64,000 bases of DNA from Legionella sp. PATHC035 (GCF_026191115.1 NZ_JAPHOT010000001.1:2837001-2901000), one strand, 5' to 3'; shown: positions 1 to 8,703, numbered from the stretch's first letter. Numbers and translations are program-made. Notes: generated by a model from the letters alone, not told the origin.

Positions 1-133
1 TTTAATTGAGTCCCGGCTTTATCCTTGGTCTGCAAAACAAATGTTTCTGAACAAGCTTAAACTAAATTAACCTCCTTTTTCTATAGCGGATATAGGGTCA
101 TCATAAAGGTAAGGTCTTGAATTATGAATTGAA

Positions 134-160
134 AATTCACAATTCAAGGCCTGACCCTCT
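134..160. repeat. dispersed repeat, left copy
   Basis: A 27-base sequence ending in GGCCTGACCCTCT recurs exactly at 1161-1187, so two direct copies bracket the repeat-protein gene between them. Just upstream, GGTCTTGAATT (about 112-127) is a partial inverted partner, so the unit can form an imperfect hairpin. Related sequences occur near 3480-3505 and 27908-27958. It belongs to a dispersed intergenic palindrome family. Confidence 0.75.
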
Positions 161-213
161 GAGTGGTTCTGTGCAATATAATCAAAAAATAAACTAGTTG
201 CTGATAAATAGTG

Positions 214-219
214 TATAAT
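214..219 (+). promoter_or_regulatory. -10 promoter element of the 35-residue-repeat gene
   Basis: A perfect TATAAT lies 33 bases before the start codon at 252. No convincing -35 hexamer is seen at 16-18 bases upstream, so this is a probable -10 element only. Confidence 0.45.
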
Positions 220-251
220 TCGACTATTTTGATTCTAGAGAATAAGCACTA

Positions 252-1052
252 ATGTTAGAGAAAGATTTACAAAACGCCCTAAAACAAACCGAGGAATTTA
301 AGCGAATTATAAAGTCCATCCGTGACCTACGATGCGTCGCAGAACAATTTCCAAATTATGCTGATGAGTTAATTTGCCATGTGATACATGATCCTGAAGA
401 ATTTACTCGACTTATAGAAAATAATTATCAGCTCCGAGAGATTGCAAGACAATTTCCAAACCATGCTGATGAGTTAATCCGCTATGTATTAAATAGCCCC
501 AAAGAATATAGGCGACTTATAGAGCATAATATTGGATTTCGACTGGTCGCAGAACAATTTCCAAGCCATGCAGAAGAGTTAATTAGTCGCGTTTTAGACG
601 ACTCTGACGAATTTAAGCGACTTATAGAGAACAACTCTGACCTCCTAGAAACTGCGGAACAATTCCCCAACCACGCTGAGGAATTAATTGAGCGAGTATT
701 AAATGACCCTGAAGAATTTAAGCGGCTTATAGTGAATAACTATTGCCTTCAACTGACCGCGGAACAATTCCCGAACCATGCTGAAATATTAGGAAAAGAA
801 TCTCTGGAAGAAGCGCTATTGGCTTTAATCGAAGTATTAAGACAAAAGGACTTAAAGGAGTTGGGAAAAAACGCAAGAACCATGGGACTCTTTAGGGGCC
901 GAGGGACTACTTCATTGCAAGAATTACCCCCGGAAATTGCTCAAAAGATTATCAAGGATACCAGAGATTCCAGTCGTATAAGTGATGAAGAGGCAGAAAA
1001 GAAAATTGAGGAAGAATATAATAACGGAGCTAGCAAAGCGTTGACGAGATGA
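252..1052 (+). CDS. tandem 35-residue-repeat protein with F-box-like C-terminus, putative effector
   Basis: The 266-residue protein has about five tandem 35-residue helical units (residues ~14-185). Each carries RLIENN, then AEQFPNHAEELI, then a VLNDPEE-like end. The matching DNA period is 105 bases. After the repeats, LQELPPEIAQKI (about 220-232) resembles the start of an F-box, which in known Legionella effectors recruits Skp1, and the tail is acidic. No signal peptide or membrane segment is seen. A Dot/Icm effector role is inference from the repeat and F-box-like style. The gene stands alone and is bracketed by exact copies of a 27-base dispersed repeat. I do not recognise a named family. 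Confidence 0.75.
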   Translation: MLEKDLQNALKQTEEFKRIIKSIRDLRCVAEQFPNYADELICHVIHDPEEFTRLIENNYQLREIARQFPNHADELIRYVLNSPKEYRRLIEHNIGFRLVAEQFPSHAEELISRVLDDSDEFKRLIENNSDLLETAEQFPNHAEELIERVLNDPEEFKRLIVNNYCLQLTAEQFPNHAEILGKESLEEALLALIEVLRQKDLKELGKNARTMGLFRGRGTTSLQELPPEIAQKIIKDTRDSSRISDEEAEKKIEEEYNNGASKALTR

Positions 1053-1109
1053 CAGATGTATTTTCACTTCATTTGAATCCAAGCGAAAAATAATATTCCT
1101 TTGCACCTA

Positions 1110-1187
1110 TGGGTCGGGCTTTGAACTTTGAATATAAAATTGTTTATTCAAGTTGAGTGCAATTCACAATTCAAGGCCTGACCCTCT
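1110..1187. repeat. dispersed hairpin repeat, right copy
   Basis: The left arm near 1110-1133 (GGGTCGGGCTTTGAACTTT) is an imperfect reverse complement of the right arm 1161-1187, whose end is GGCCTGACCCTCT. The right arm is identical to 134-160. It could act as a transcription-stop hairpin between the convergent genes 252-1052 and 1223-2344. Confidence 0.7.
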
Positions 1188-1222
1188 AATGCAATCGGTA
1201 AACCTTCAAACTAAGCTAGAAG

Positions 1223-2344
1223 CTAATTTTGAAGTGACAAAACACTATTATCAATGGGTTCGGAGGAGATCTCACTTTCGTTTTTATCCTTTAAAAACAT
1301 TAACCTGTCTATTTGAGATCCTGGGTGTATAAAAGAAAGTAAATGTGCTTCTACCTCTTCTGGCTTAACCTTTAAGAGAGGGCTTCGAAATAATTGAAAG
1401 AACCCTTCTCTGGTATTTGCTACAGAGGAAGCATGTACCATTAAGGATTTAAATTCTGGGCTCATTACATCGGTTTTACCATCGTTTAGAATTAAGCATA
1501 GAGGATGAGTAGGATTGTTTCTTAAATCTTTTAAATAGCGAAGACTAGTGCCTTGAGGAGTCTCTTGTAAACGAGTAAGAACTTTACCTTTGCAGTGGAC
1601 ACTTAGAATGCCAATAGTTAGAGAGGAGAAAGATTGCCCTGTAATCAGGTCATCCCAAAGTAATTCCATTAACTCTTCAGCTATTTTTTTCGAATCAATA
1701 GAGCTAAGCTTTTTCTCAATTGTGGGATCTGATTTCCCACATCTTTTTGCCTTTTCATAAACCGAAATCGCTTTTGCTAAATTGAAAATCCCCCATTTTG
1801 TTTCAGAGTATATCTCAGCAGCTCTCAACATGGCCTGTGGATTCCCTAATTGAATTGCTTTTTCCAGAAGTATAAGTGCCTCTGAAAGCAACGTATCAAA
1901 TTGAGGTTTATTATCTTTGTACTTATTGTTGGCTGTATTTGTGTTTATGATAGCTTTCATAAACATCGCATCTGCATCTTTTAATTCAATCGCTTGTTCT
2001 AAAAGCTTAAAACCATCAAGCTGATCAGCCTTGCTTACCTCAGTAGTGGAGTCTTCCAGGAGCATGGTAGCGTACATAACCATCGCTTTTGTATTGCCAA
2101 GTTCGATAGCTTCAACAAGAAGAGTCAGCCTAATATCTGGATCAGGGGTACATAAAGCAGATAAATATTTGGCATTGGGATTGCTACTCGCTTGCAGCTC
2201 CATTTTACTAAAATTTTTTGGCACGTCATCATCAAAAAGTAACTCTAAAAACAAATCATGATTTGTATAATCTCCTTCTAATATTTGGCCAATAATAAGT
2301 TCCCATAATTGATCTGAGTTATAGTCAGATTTTTTCAGTATCAT
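1223..2344 (-). CDS. Sel1/TPR-like repeat protein
   Basis: This 373-residue soluble protein has three or four Sel1-like helical repeats in its first half. The recurring unit has the form LGNTKAMVMYATMLLE, ELKDADAMFMKA, LGNPQAMLRAAEIY. Sel1-like repeats mediate protein-protein contacts and are found in several Legionella effectors such as the LpnE and EnhC groups. The C-terminal third has no recognisable domain, and the last residues are Ser/Glu-rich, as in many Dot/Icm substrates (inference). No signal peptide is seen. The start at 2344 lacks a clear Shine-Dalgarno sequence, so it may be slightly off. The gene is convergent with the repeat protein at 252. Confidence 0.7.
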   Translation of the reverse strand: MILKKSDYNSDQLWELIIGQILEGDYTNHDLFLELLFDDDVPKNFSKMELQASSNPNAKYLSALCTPDPDIRLTLLVEAIELGNTKAMVMYATMLLEDSTTEVSKADQLDGFKLLEQAIELKDADAMFMKAIINTNTANNKYKDNKPQFDTLLSEALILLEKAIQLGNPQAMLRAAEIYSETKWGIFNLAKAISVYEKAKRCGKSDPTIEKKLSSIDSKKIAEELMELLWDDLITGQSFSSLTIGILSVHCKGKVLTRLQETPQGTSLRYLKDLRNNPTHPLCLILNDGKTDVMSPEFKSLMVHASSVANTREGFFQLFRSPLLKVKPEEVEAHLLSFIHPGSQIDRLMFLKDKNESEISSEPIDNSVLSLQN

Positions 2345-2598
2345 ATCGATTATCAGTGATTAAAAAAAAATGTGATTTAAACTTTCTGAATTACTTTTGT
2401 AAAGATAAATGCTCACTGAGATGGTATTTTAATTTGGCCTGGAAAAAACATAATATAAAACAAATTGGAATAAAGGTGTCACAAAGAGGCTAGTGAGAGA
2501 GATAATTAAATATTATTTTAATCATGGGGTTAGCCTGCGTCGCCTCGATTTTCGGACGAGATCTTTGAATCCCCATAAGACCAATTGAGCCAGTGTAG
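2345..2598. other. intergenic region upstream of RAYT locus
   Basis: No gene is supported here. It contains a short motif near 2540-2575 (CGCCTCGATTTTCGGACGAG) that can fold by CTCG/CGAG pairing and has a looser relative near 43010-43040. The REP-bearing left flank of the transposase follows. Confidence 0.4.
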
Positions 2599-2626
2599 CC
2601 TGTATTAGACGAAGTCGTAATACAGG
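2599..2626. repeat. REP hairpin, upstream copy
   Basis: A near-perfect palindrome: arms CCTGTATTA and TAATACAGG enclose GAC-GAA-GTC with one unpaired G. It is the same 28-base unit as at 3387-3414 and, in opposite orientation, 3206-3233 and 3313-3340. It lies 75 bases before the transposase gene, as expected for the REP substrates of a RAYT. Confidence 0.85.
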
Positions 2627-2700
2627 ATCGACTCCATCAAGCAATCCCCTGATTATTTAAATTTGATATAATCAACTCGTCCAACTTAAGGAAGCTTTTC

Positions 2701-3195
2701 ATGGTACGATACCGTAGAGTTTATTCACCCGGCGCCAGCTATTTTTTCACATTAACTTTATTAGACAGACAATCTGACCTTCTCACAAAGCATGTTGACC
2801 ATTTAGGTAATGCTTTTCGGACGGTCAGAGCAAAAGCTAATTTCATCACTCATGCTTTTGTTGTTTTGCCTGATCATCTTCATTGTATATGGCAATTACC
2901 TTGCGATGACTCAGAGTATTCAAAACGAATAAGATTGATTAAAACCCATTTTACTCAAGCTTTATTACAGTTAAATATTCCCTTAAAGAAAAATAAACGG
3001 GGGAACGTCAATCTTTGGCAAACTCGATTTTGGGAACATCGAATTAGGGATGACAGAGATTTTCAAACGCATGTTGATTATATCCATTATAATCCCGTCA
3101 AACATGGTTATGTAAAAAAACCAGTTCAATGGCCTTATTCATCTATTCATCGTTTTATTAAAAGTGGAGTGATTGATGATACTTGGGGTGTATGA
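2701..3195 (+). CDS. REP-associated tyrosine transposase (RAYT, Y1/IS200-like)
   Basis: At 164 residues this matches the usual size of short RAYT proteins. The HUH motif is HLH at about residues 59-61 (LPDHLHCIW), and the nucleophile tyrosine lies in the DYIHYNPVKHGYV segment near 125-133. WQTRFWEHRI before it is also typical of the family. These single-strand endonucleases cleave and join DNA at REP hairpins and are generally domesticated rather than freely mobile. A Shine-Dalgarno AAGGAAG lies just before the ATG. Four REP hairpins flank the gene. The 3' end is partly duplicated downstream (3243-3344), which points to past rearrangement at this locus. Confidence 0.92.
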   Translation: MVRYRRVYSPGASYFFTLTLLDRQSDLLTKHVDHLGNAFRTVRAKANFITHAFVVLPDHLHCIWQLPCDDSEYSKRIRLIKTHFTQALLQLNIPLKKNKRGNVNLWQTRFWEHRIRDDRDFQTHVDYIHYNPVKHGYVKKPVQWPYSSIHRFIKSGVIDDTWGV

Positions 3196-3205
3196 AGAAG
3201 ATTGC

Positions 3206-3233
3206 CCTGTATTACGACTTCGTCTAATACAGG
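3206..3233. repeat. REP hairpin, downstream copy 1
   Basis: The exact reverse complement of the 2599-2626 unit, immediately after the transposase stop codon. Confidence 0.85.
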
Positions 3234-3312
3234 CTACGTTTACTTATTCAACTATTCATCGTTTTATTGAAAGTGGGGTGGTTGATGATACTTGGGTGAT
3301 GAAGAAGAATGC

Positions 3313-3340
3313 CCTGTATTACGACTTTGTCTAATACAGG
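3313..3340. repeat. REP hairpin, downstream copy 2
   Basis: Same orientation as 3206-3233 with one change in the loop region (TTTGTC for TTCGTC). It lies in the duplicated 3' copy. Confidence 0.85.
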
Positions 3341-3386
3341 CTACACTCGCTGTAGGTCTTGGTAAACTATCTCTTAATAAGCGTAG

Positions 3387-3477
3387 CCTGTATTAGACGA
3401 AGTCGTAATACAGGATCTACCCCATCAAGAAATCATCTTTCATGTATATCTGAAATAATCATCTAGCTTAAGGAAGC
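3387..3477. repeat. REP hairpin plus orphan copy of the RAYT left flank
   Basis: 3387-3414 is identical to the upstream REP. The sequence after it follows the transposase leader (2627-2694) with divergence: CCATCAAG, then ATAATCA, then CTTAAGGAAGC. At the place where the transposase gene should start there is unrelated sequence. It is an empty left end of the same element. Confidence 0.75.
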
Positions 3478-3596
3478 AAAGCAAAATTCAACTCCTGACC
3501 CTATCGTATTAATTTATAAATTTTAAGGTTTTTTTAAGCTTTCCTTGTTATATTTGGTCCTGTTTTTATTCTATAACTAAGCAAAGGGACTAAGTA

Positions 3597-4181
3597 ATGA
3601 CCATTATAAAAAAAACAGCCTTGTACCTTATGTGTTTCTGTTCTATGCCAGCCTTGGCCACCTCCTCAAATACAAGCTTATATGAAAAGATATACCAACT
3701 GTCCGCTAAGTTATGGTACGTTGAAACCTCATTAAATGAGGAACAAAAGAGAATGGTAGATACCTTGGCTAATCAAATTGATAGGATCATCAGTCTGCCT
3801 AATGAAGCAAGTTGTGGTACGCAACTCGAGGTATTTCAAGAAGCGAACAAATGGGCCTATAGCTCTAATGGTTTAGATTTGACCGCTTCAGAGGCAGAAC
3901 AATTTGCTGGCCAAGTAAGCCAAAAGTTTTGTCCTGCAGCATACCTTAAGGTATTTAAATCCTCCTTTGAATTTGCTTATAAATCAACGGGACTTGATAA
4001 AACAAAATCTGACGCACGCAAATTCGCCACGACAATGAGCGATTATGAAGCATCAAAATATTACTCCAAAAACAGCTTACAATGCTTTATTGACAATTAT
4101 AACTATGCATACTCCAGCAGCGGGATGAATAAAACACGTGCGGAAGCGATTAATTTTGCTGATCAGCAATGCCTCATATAG
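3597..4181 (+). CDS. secreted protein with three internal repeats
   Basis: The N-terminus (KKTALYLMCFCSMPALATS) is a clear Sec signal peptide, cleaved near residue 22. The mature part contains three units built on AYxSxGLxxTxxxAxxFA, near residues 88, 129 and 172. Cysteines near the ends of two units may pair. Length is 194 residues. A Shine-Dalgarno AAGGGA precedes the ATG. This repeat style is seen in small Legionella periplasmic or secreted proteins of unknown role; I cannot name a function. It follows the REP cluster directly. Confidence 0.75.
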   Translation: MTIIKKTALYLMCFCSMPALATSSNTSLYEKIYQLSAKLWYVETSLNEEQKRMVDTLANQIDRIISLPNEASCGTQLEVFQEANKWAYSSNGLDLTASEAEQFAGQVSQKFCPAAYLKVFKSSFEFAYKSTGLDKTKSDARKFATTMSDYEASKYYSKNSLQCFIDNYNYAYSSSGMNKTRAEAINFADQQCLI

Positions 4182-4246
4182 CAAATATAGCAAATATCTG
4201 AGCACCAGTTTCGCCCCACGTTACTGAATTGTAGCGTTAAAAAGGG

Positions 4247-6352
4247 TTACAGTTGCTGCCCCCCAACTCTGACAGGTTTCATTATTTCGTCCATTGCAGG
4301 GTTGGCCGTTAGGGCGGCACGGATTTTTTGAAAATCGCAACAGCTTGCTTTTGTAAATGCCTTGATGATGTCATCAGCATTCTGATTGTAATTATTGTCC
4401 TTGTTTTCAGCTATTTTTCTTTTGATTTCAATAATGGCATTGCTGATGTTTTCTTCTTTTGAAGGGTCAATATTCACCATTATGTCACGTATGGTCTTGA
4501 TAATGGCTGGAACGGAGCTATCGGGATTCCTCAGCAATTCATCATTCTTTAATACCGTGTAGACTGCAAATATATTTTCTTCTCTTTCATTCGCTGGTAT
4601 CTTCATGATACTGACAGTCACCTTATTTTTATTGGGTATAGTAAGGCTTTCTTGTTTGCTATCTTTAGGTTCAAACGGGACTACCCTCTCTGGGTTCTCT
4701 TTTTTGGTTTTAGCAACTTGTTTTGCCTCATTTTTACCGCTTGCGAAAAAATCCCCCGATTCTTTCTTAGCGGGTAAAGCATTTTCATCATAGGAAACCT
4801 TGCTTTTAGTATTCTTTAACCATGTTTTATCGCACTTTATTTTCACTTCACAACCAGCTAATTTAACTGCTACCTCGTAATCGCCTGGTGCTTGAATGGT
4901 TTTAATATTAGCTGCAAAATTCGATTTAGTTAATTTTTCAGGAGAAAATGCCGCGAGTTCCTCATCAGCATAAGGAGAGGCTCCATTAGGTTCTTTATGA
5001 ACTAAAAAGGCTTCAATAGCTTCACAAAAAGAATTAATACTGGCTTTACAGGTATTCTGTCTTCTTTTATTTCGATCGTTGGTGTCTTTGATAGTAAATG
5101 GATACCTTTTCGCATCCATTTCTGTTGCACCCTCATATCCTAAGTTATAGGTTTCTTGGTGTATCTTAATTTCTTCTTGGACGTATTTAATTAACTTTTT
5201 ACTTAATTGTTTGATATCTTCATGAGAAAAATTGTCGATTTTTAATTGCTTGGTATATTCAGCAATTAAATGTTCAATTGAAAGTAGTGTTTTTTCTTTC
5301 TCTTTTGCCACACTGCCAGGCGTACGATGAGAAGAATTTTTTAATTCCATTTCATTAAAATTTACATTATTCAATAATCGTAACTCAAAGCATTGATTCA
5401 AAAGCGATTTTATAAATTCAGTTTGAGTTGCTTTATCCTTATTTAACTGAGATATAAAGTTTCTTTCAAAAGGAGTGAGAACGTCTTTTATTCTATCTCC
5501 AATTTTTTCAGCACTCATGTCTTTTAATATGATTGGTTCAACATCTTGTTTCGCATAGGCGGCAAGCATCTTTTGGATAGCTACTCGTAAAATAGGATGA
5601 CGGCGAACAACCCCAAAAGCATCATTATTTCCGTCCACTTCTAAGGGTAATGGTATTTTCATCAAATTAGCTAGATAGATCTTCTCTTTCGGGAAATTTT
5701 GTTGCCGTATATGGCCAATCATTCCTAACGGCGGTGTGTCTGGCACAAGTCTTGTATCCCTATTAACCGCAGGCAGTAAATCAGTATCCAGGTAGTATCC
5801 TCCATAGTAATACAGGCTACAATATCGAATTAAATCACTAACGGCAGCCAAATTGCGATTGCCAATAGACTCTCTTAATAAGTTATATAAATAGGCATTT
5901 GTCTCTTTATCAGGGAAAATTGGGTCATTTTTAAGCTTGTCCAGCAATTCATTGATATTTTTTATTTTAATATGGAAGTTTCTCGCCTGCATGGGGATAT
6001 CTAAAGTTTCTGCAGACAAAGGCACTTTTGAATCGGATTGGTGCGCTGATTGATGATGCTTATTTTCAACTGTATTATTTTTTTTCCTGCTCGAATTATA
6101 TTTATTCGAAAGTGACTTTAAATCTGCACGTCTTAGTGGTTTATCAATGTACTCTTCATTATCGGTCCAAATAATGGTTTCCTCAAAACCACTGCGAAAA
6201 GCAGTTGCCGATATCCCTAGTACGGTTGACAAATACTCAGGCTTAATTTCACCACCCACCCAGACATATTGAAACATCGGTGGAATGCTATTTGATGAAG
6301 TTATATTGCTGTCAAGCTCTTTTTTCATAACAAGTGATCTCAAATTGTACAT
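4247..6352 (-). CDS. TcdA/TcdB-type glycosyltransferase, putative Dot/Icm effector
   Basis: The N-terminal ~330 residues look like a glycosyltransferase of the sugar-binding DXD (large clostridial toxin) type. FQYVWVGGE at about 27-35 is the nucleotide-sugar entry motif. ARNF lies near 123, and SDLIRYCSLYYYGGYYLDTD near 175-190 supplies the metal-binding DXD. Such enzymes transfer a sugar from UDP- or GDP-sugar to a host protein; SetA and Lgt proteins are Legionella precedents. The remaining ~370 residues are Lys/Glu-rich and helical with no recognised domain, perhaps for membrane or partner targeting. The protein has 701 residues and no signal peptide. An in-frame ATG at codon 9 is an alternative start; neither has a strong Shine-Dalgarno. 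Effector status is inference. Confidence 0.82.
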   Translation of the reverse strand: MYNLRSLVMKKELDSNITSSNSIPPMFQYVWVGGEIKPEYLSTVLGISATAFRSGFEETIIWTDNEEYIDKPLRRADLKSLSNKYNSSRKKNNTVENKHHQSAHQSDSKVPLSAETLDIPMQARNFHIKIKNINELLDKLKNDPIFPDKETNAYLYNLLRESIGNRNLAAVSDLIRYCSLYYYGGYYLDTDLLPAVNRDTRLVPDTPPLGMIGHIRQQNFPKEKIYLANLMKIPLPLEVDGNNDAFGVVRRHPILRVAIQKMLAAYAKQDVEPIILKDMSAEKIGDRIKDVLTPFERNFISQLNKDKATQTEFIKSLLNQCFELRLLNNVNFNEMELKNSSHRTPGSVAKEKEKTLLSIEHLIAEYTKQLKIDNFSHEDIKQLSKKLIKYVQEEIKIHQETYNLGYEGATEMDAKRYPFTIKDTNDRNKRRQNTCKASINSFCEAIEAFLVHKEPNGASPYADEELAAFSPEKLTKSNFAANIKTIQAPGDYEVAVKLAGCEVKIKCDKTWLKNTKSKVSYDENALPAKKESGDFFASGKNEAKQVAKTKKENPERVVPFEPKDSKQESLTIPNKNKVTVSIMKIPANEREENIFAVYTVLKNDELLRNPDSSVPAIIKTIRDIMVNIDPSKEENISNAIIEIKRKIAENKDNNYNQNADDIIKAFTKASCCDFQKIRAALTANPAMDEIMKPVRVGGQQL

Positions 6353-6810
6353 TTAGTAAGTATAATATATTTCTCGAGAAGTAATGTGTTTCTTTTAATC
6401 TCGGTAAATTGAGAATAAAATTTTCCTCGGAAACTTTAATTTCTTTTCTAAAGCACATTTAAATCAAATGAAAAGCTAGTTCTTCAAATAAAATCTATGA
6501 ACGTTATCAAAAAATGAGTTGAATGATATCTCTCGGTTCTTCCCAATTCAAAAACTATGAAACCGTGCCTATCGTGGTGAATTTTGTGCCGGACAACATA
6601 AACGAGTTATCATCAATGGGGAAAGACTTGATTGATTATTTCAGAACTTATTTAGGGTCTGGTGACACGTCAAACAAACCCTGAAATGTATCCGATTTAA
6701 AGTTTCAGTGAATCGAGTCTGACGAGCGAGTACCCCATAAGTCAATCAGCTATTTGTAGCATCAGTTTGACCCTAGAAATTCTCGCAATCTGCACACCCT
6801 AGATTCAATA
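6353..6810. other. 458-base intergenic region with one small frame
   Basis: Between two leftward genes. It includes the promoter side of the glycosyltransferase gene (an AT-rich tract near 6360-6372) and the short frame at 6523-6684. Fragments resembling the dispersed GGGTC repeat appear near 6655 and 6768. Nothing else is recognised. Confidence 0.4.
6523..6684 (+). CDS. possible small protein or remnant (53 residues)
   Basis: An open frame from ATG to TGA with protein-like composition (VPIVVNFVPDNINELSSMGK). There is no clear Shine-Dalgarno and an in-frame upstream stop lies close by. It could be the 3' remnant of a decayed gene rather than an active one. Confidence 0.25.
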   Translation: MISLGSSQFKNYETVPIVVNFVPDNINELSSMGKDLIDYFRTYLGSGDTSNKP

Positions 6811-8304
6811 TCAATATTGTGATTCAAATTTGGCGAACTGCTCTTCCAATTTCCATTGAAGTTTTGCCTTGGGGTTAAGATTAAGAAAATTCTGGCACGT
6901 CTGCGTTGGCTGATCTGTTACTGATTTAATCGGGGTACACTCCCCATTCATTAAGGTGTATTGAGAATTGTGCCAAAGATTATCGCCGGGTAAAAATGCA
7001 AAATACAGACTGTTTCGTGCTAACTTTTTCAAAGTGAGATAAGAAAGCTGTTGTTCTTCCACCGCACGCTCGAATTGACGCGTTAAAGGTTCACGGCTTA
7101 TTCCCTCATCATCAGTTGATAAACTCACAGGGACACCATTGTTTAAATACAAAGCCAAGGGATGCTCTTTCCCTTTGATGCCTAAAATATAATCGTTACT
7201 GCTTAAATTGACTTCAACCATCACTTCCTTTTGTGCCATTTTATTTATTAATTCGGATGCATGATGTTCGTATTCAATATCTACACCATGTCCAATTCGT
7301 TCTGCAGAGGCAGTCTCTACCGCTTCATGAATATGAAATGTAAGTCCTTCTGGCGCAACTAATTCAGGATTAAGTTCACCAGCATGGAGCGAAATATGGA
7401 CATTAGGATAGAGTTGATGCAAAAAAGCTAGCATGTGCATATGTAATCGATAATCGCGCATTGCTATTGTTCCATCTTCCGCTTGAACCAAATTAATGCC
7501 TACAATACGTGGATCTTGTGAAGCCGCTTCAAATCCCGCAAGTAATTGTGCAAAAACCATCTGCGGAGGTTGTTCCCTACGAACTTGATACAAATAACGA
7601 ACCGTGATCTGACAACCTGCTTGTTCGTTATTCGTGCCGCATTGTTGTAATTCATTCTTTTTCGCTTCGTCCTTGTCCAAATTCTGGGAAATATGAGTTA
7701 CTACTTGGTCAAAATTAGCACTTAATAAGTGATTGCGCAGATTTTCTAAATCAGGATCCCAACCCAGTCGCTTTCCGAGTTCGCTGGCTTCATTCCCATC
7801 GGGTGTCGTCATGATTTCTAGATAGAGTTCGTTTTGGACCGCCGCACGCTCAGTCATTTCAGCTAAAATTTCTCCTCCATGCATTTTGGTAATAAGGCTA
7901 AATTTTCCAAAAGCATTAAAAAAATGATCATGTCCTGATTCATTTTTCACTGGGTCGAAATCGCACATCGACCATGCGTCAATTAAAGAATGGTATAATT
8001 TTTTATTCGCTATGGCGGTCATTAAATAATCTTCTGAATTGCATGAAGGATTAATTGACACCGACAAATTGTTTGTATCAATACATAAATTATCCAGCTC
8101 TGCATAACGAATTAAATTTTCAGCGAACGATGAGCCGCTCGCATGCATATGCAGATCTCCCCCCTTAGGCATATTCGTTAAGAATTTTTTTAACATGCTG
8201 GGAGTTGCTTTAACGGAGTCAAAATAAGCTTGGGTATTTTCTTCAGGACTTGCATACGCAATTGGAATGATTAATAGACAGCACAAACAAACAAACTTAT
8301 TCAT
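6811..8304 (-). CDS. secreted adenosine deaminase-family enzyme
   Basis: A 497-residue metal-dependent deaminase of the ADA/ADGF type. Motifs follow the family order: the metal pair HxH in DLHMHASG (~51-53), HAGE (~305), RIGHGVDIEYE (~336) and the metal Asp in SLSTDDEG (~398). ADA converts adenosine to inosine. The ATG at 8304 starts a signal peptide (NKFVCLCCLLIIPIAYAS), so I prefer it to the in-frame ATG 51 bases upstream. The length and export resemble the secreted ADGF/ADA2 group, although the N-terminal dimerisation domain is not obvious. It could supply purines or remove host adenosine (inference). Confidence 0.88.
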   Translation of the reverse strand: MNKFVCLCCLLIIPIAYASPEENTQAYFDSVKATPSMLKKFLTNMPKGGDLHMHASGSSFAENLIRYAELDNLCIDTNNLSVSINPSCNSEDYLMTAIANKKLYHSLIDAWSMCDFDPVKNESGHDHFFNAFGKFSLITKMHGGEILAEMTERAAVQNELYLEIMTTPDGNEASELGKRLGWDPDLENLRNHLLSANFDQVVTHISQNLDKDEAKKNELQQCGTNNEQAGCQITVRYLYQVRREQPPQMVFAQLLAGFEAASQDPRIVGINLVQAEDGTIAMRDYRLHMHMLAFLHQLYPNVHISLHAGELNPELVAPEGLTFHIHEAVETASAERIGHGVDIEYEHHASELINKMAQKEVMVEVNLSSNDYILGIKGKEHPLALYLNNGVPVSLSTDDEGISREPLTRQFERAVEEQQLSYLTLKKLARNSLYFAFLPGDNLWHNSQYTLMNGECTPIKSVTDQPTQTCQNFLNLNPKAKLQWKLEEQFAKFESQY

Positions 8305-8355
8305 ATTAAGGTCAATATGTTTAAAACGAGTCCTATTTTTGCATGATAAAATCAT

Positions 8356-8703
8356 TTGGTCAAATCAATTTGGTCAAAAAAACAATAGGAATACCACACT
8401 GGAGTTGCTGTAGGGTCTCACGAGTTTACTTCATCAGCATATGCTCTGATGAATGGATTGATACTTGAGTGAATATTATGTTTTTAATTATTAATCAATT
8501 TCTAGGTAACACTCAAGATTAGACGCTGGGCTTTGCAGCCCAGCCTACACTCATCTCTTGAAATTTACTCAAGAATATCATTATATAGGCCTCTTGCATC
8601 ACCGCAGATTTTGTTTGAGTGCAAGGCATGAGTGTGCTGGGTACGATTCCCTTAGCGCAAAGCTTAACATAGAGCCAGTTGGTAACCTAAGGATGTATAT
8701 CGC
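8356..8703. other. intergenic region with hairpin
   Basis: The region between divergent genes. It contains the perfect 8-base stem GCTGGGCT/AGCCCAGC at 8525-8544 with loop TTGC, a dispersed motif type. No gene is supported. Confidence 0.5.
8525..8544. repeat. perfect intergenic hairpin
   Basis: GCTGGGCT, loop TTGC, AGCCCAGC. No T-run follows, so it is more likely a dispersed palindrome than a terminator. Confidence 0.6.

Larger units (their letters stand above)
3134..3344. repeat. tandem duplication of RAYT 3' end plus REP
   Basis: Bases 3134-3237 (last ~60 bases of the transposase gene, its stop and the REP) recur with about ten differences at 3243-3344. The second copy is non-coding: it has a truncated end of the transposase frame followed by its own inverted-orientation REP. 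Confidence 0.85.
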
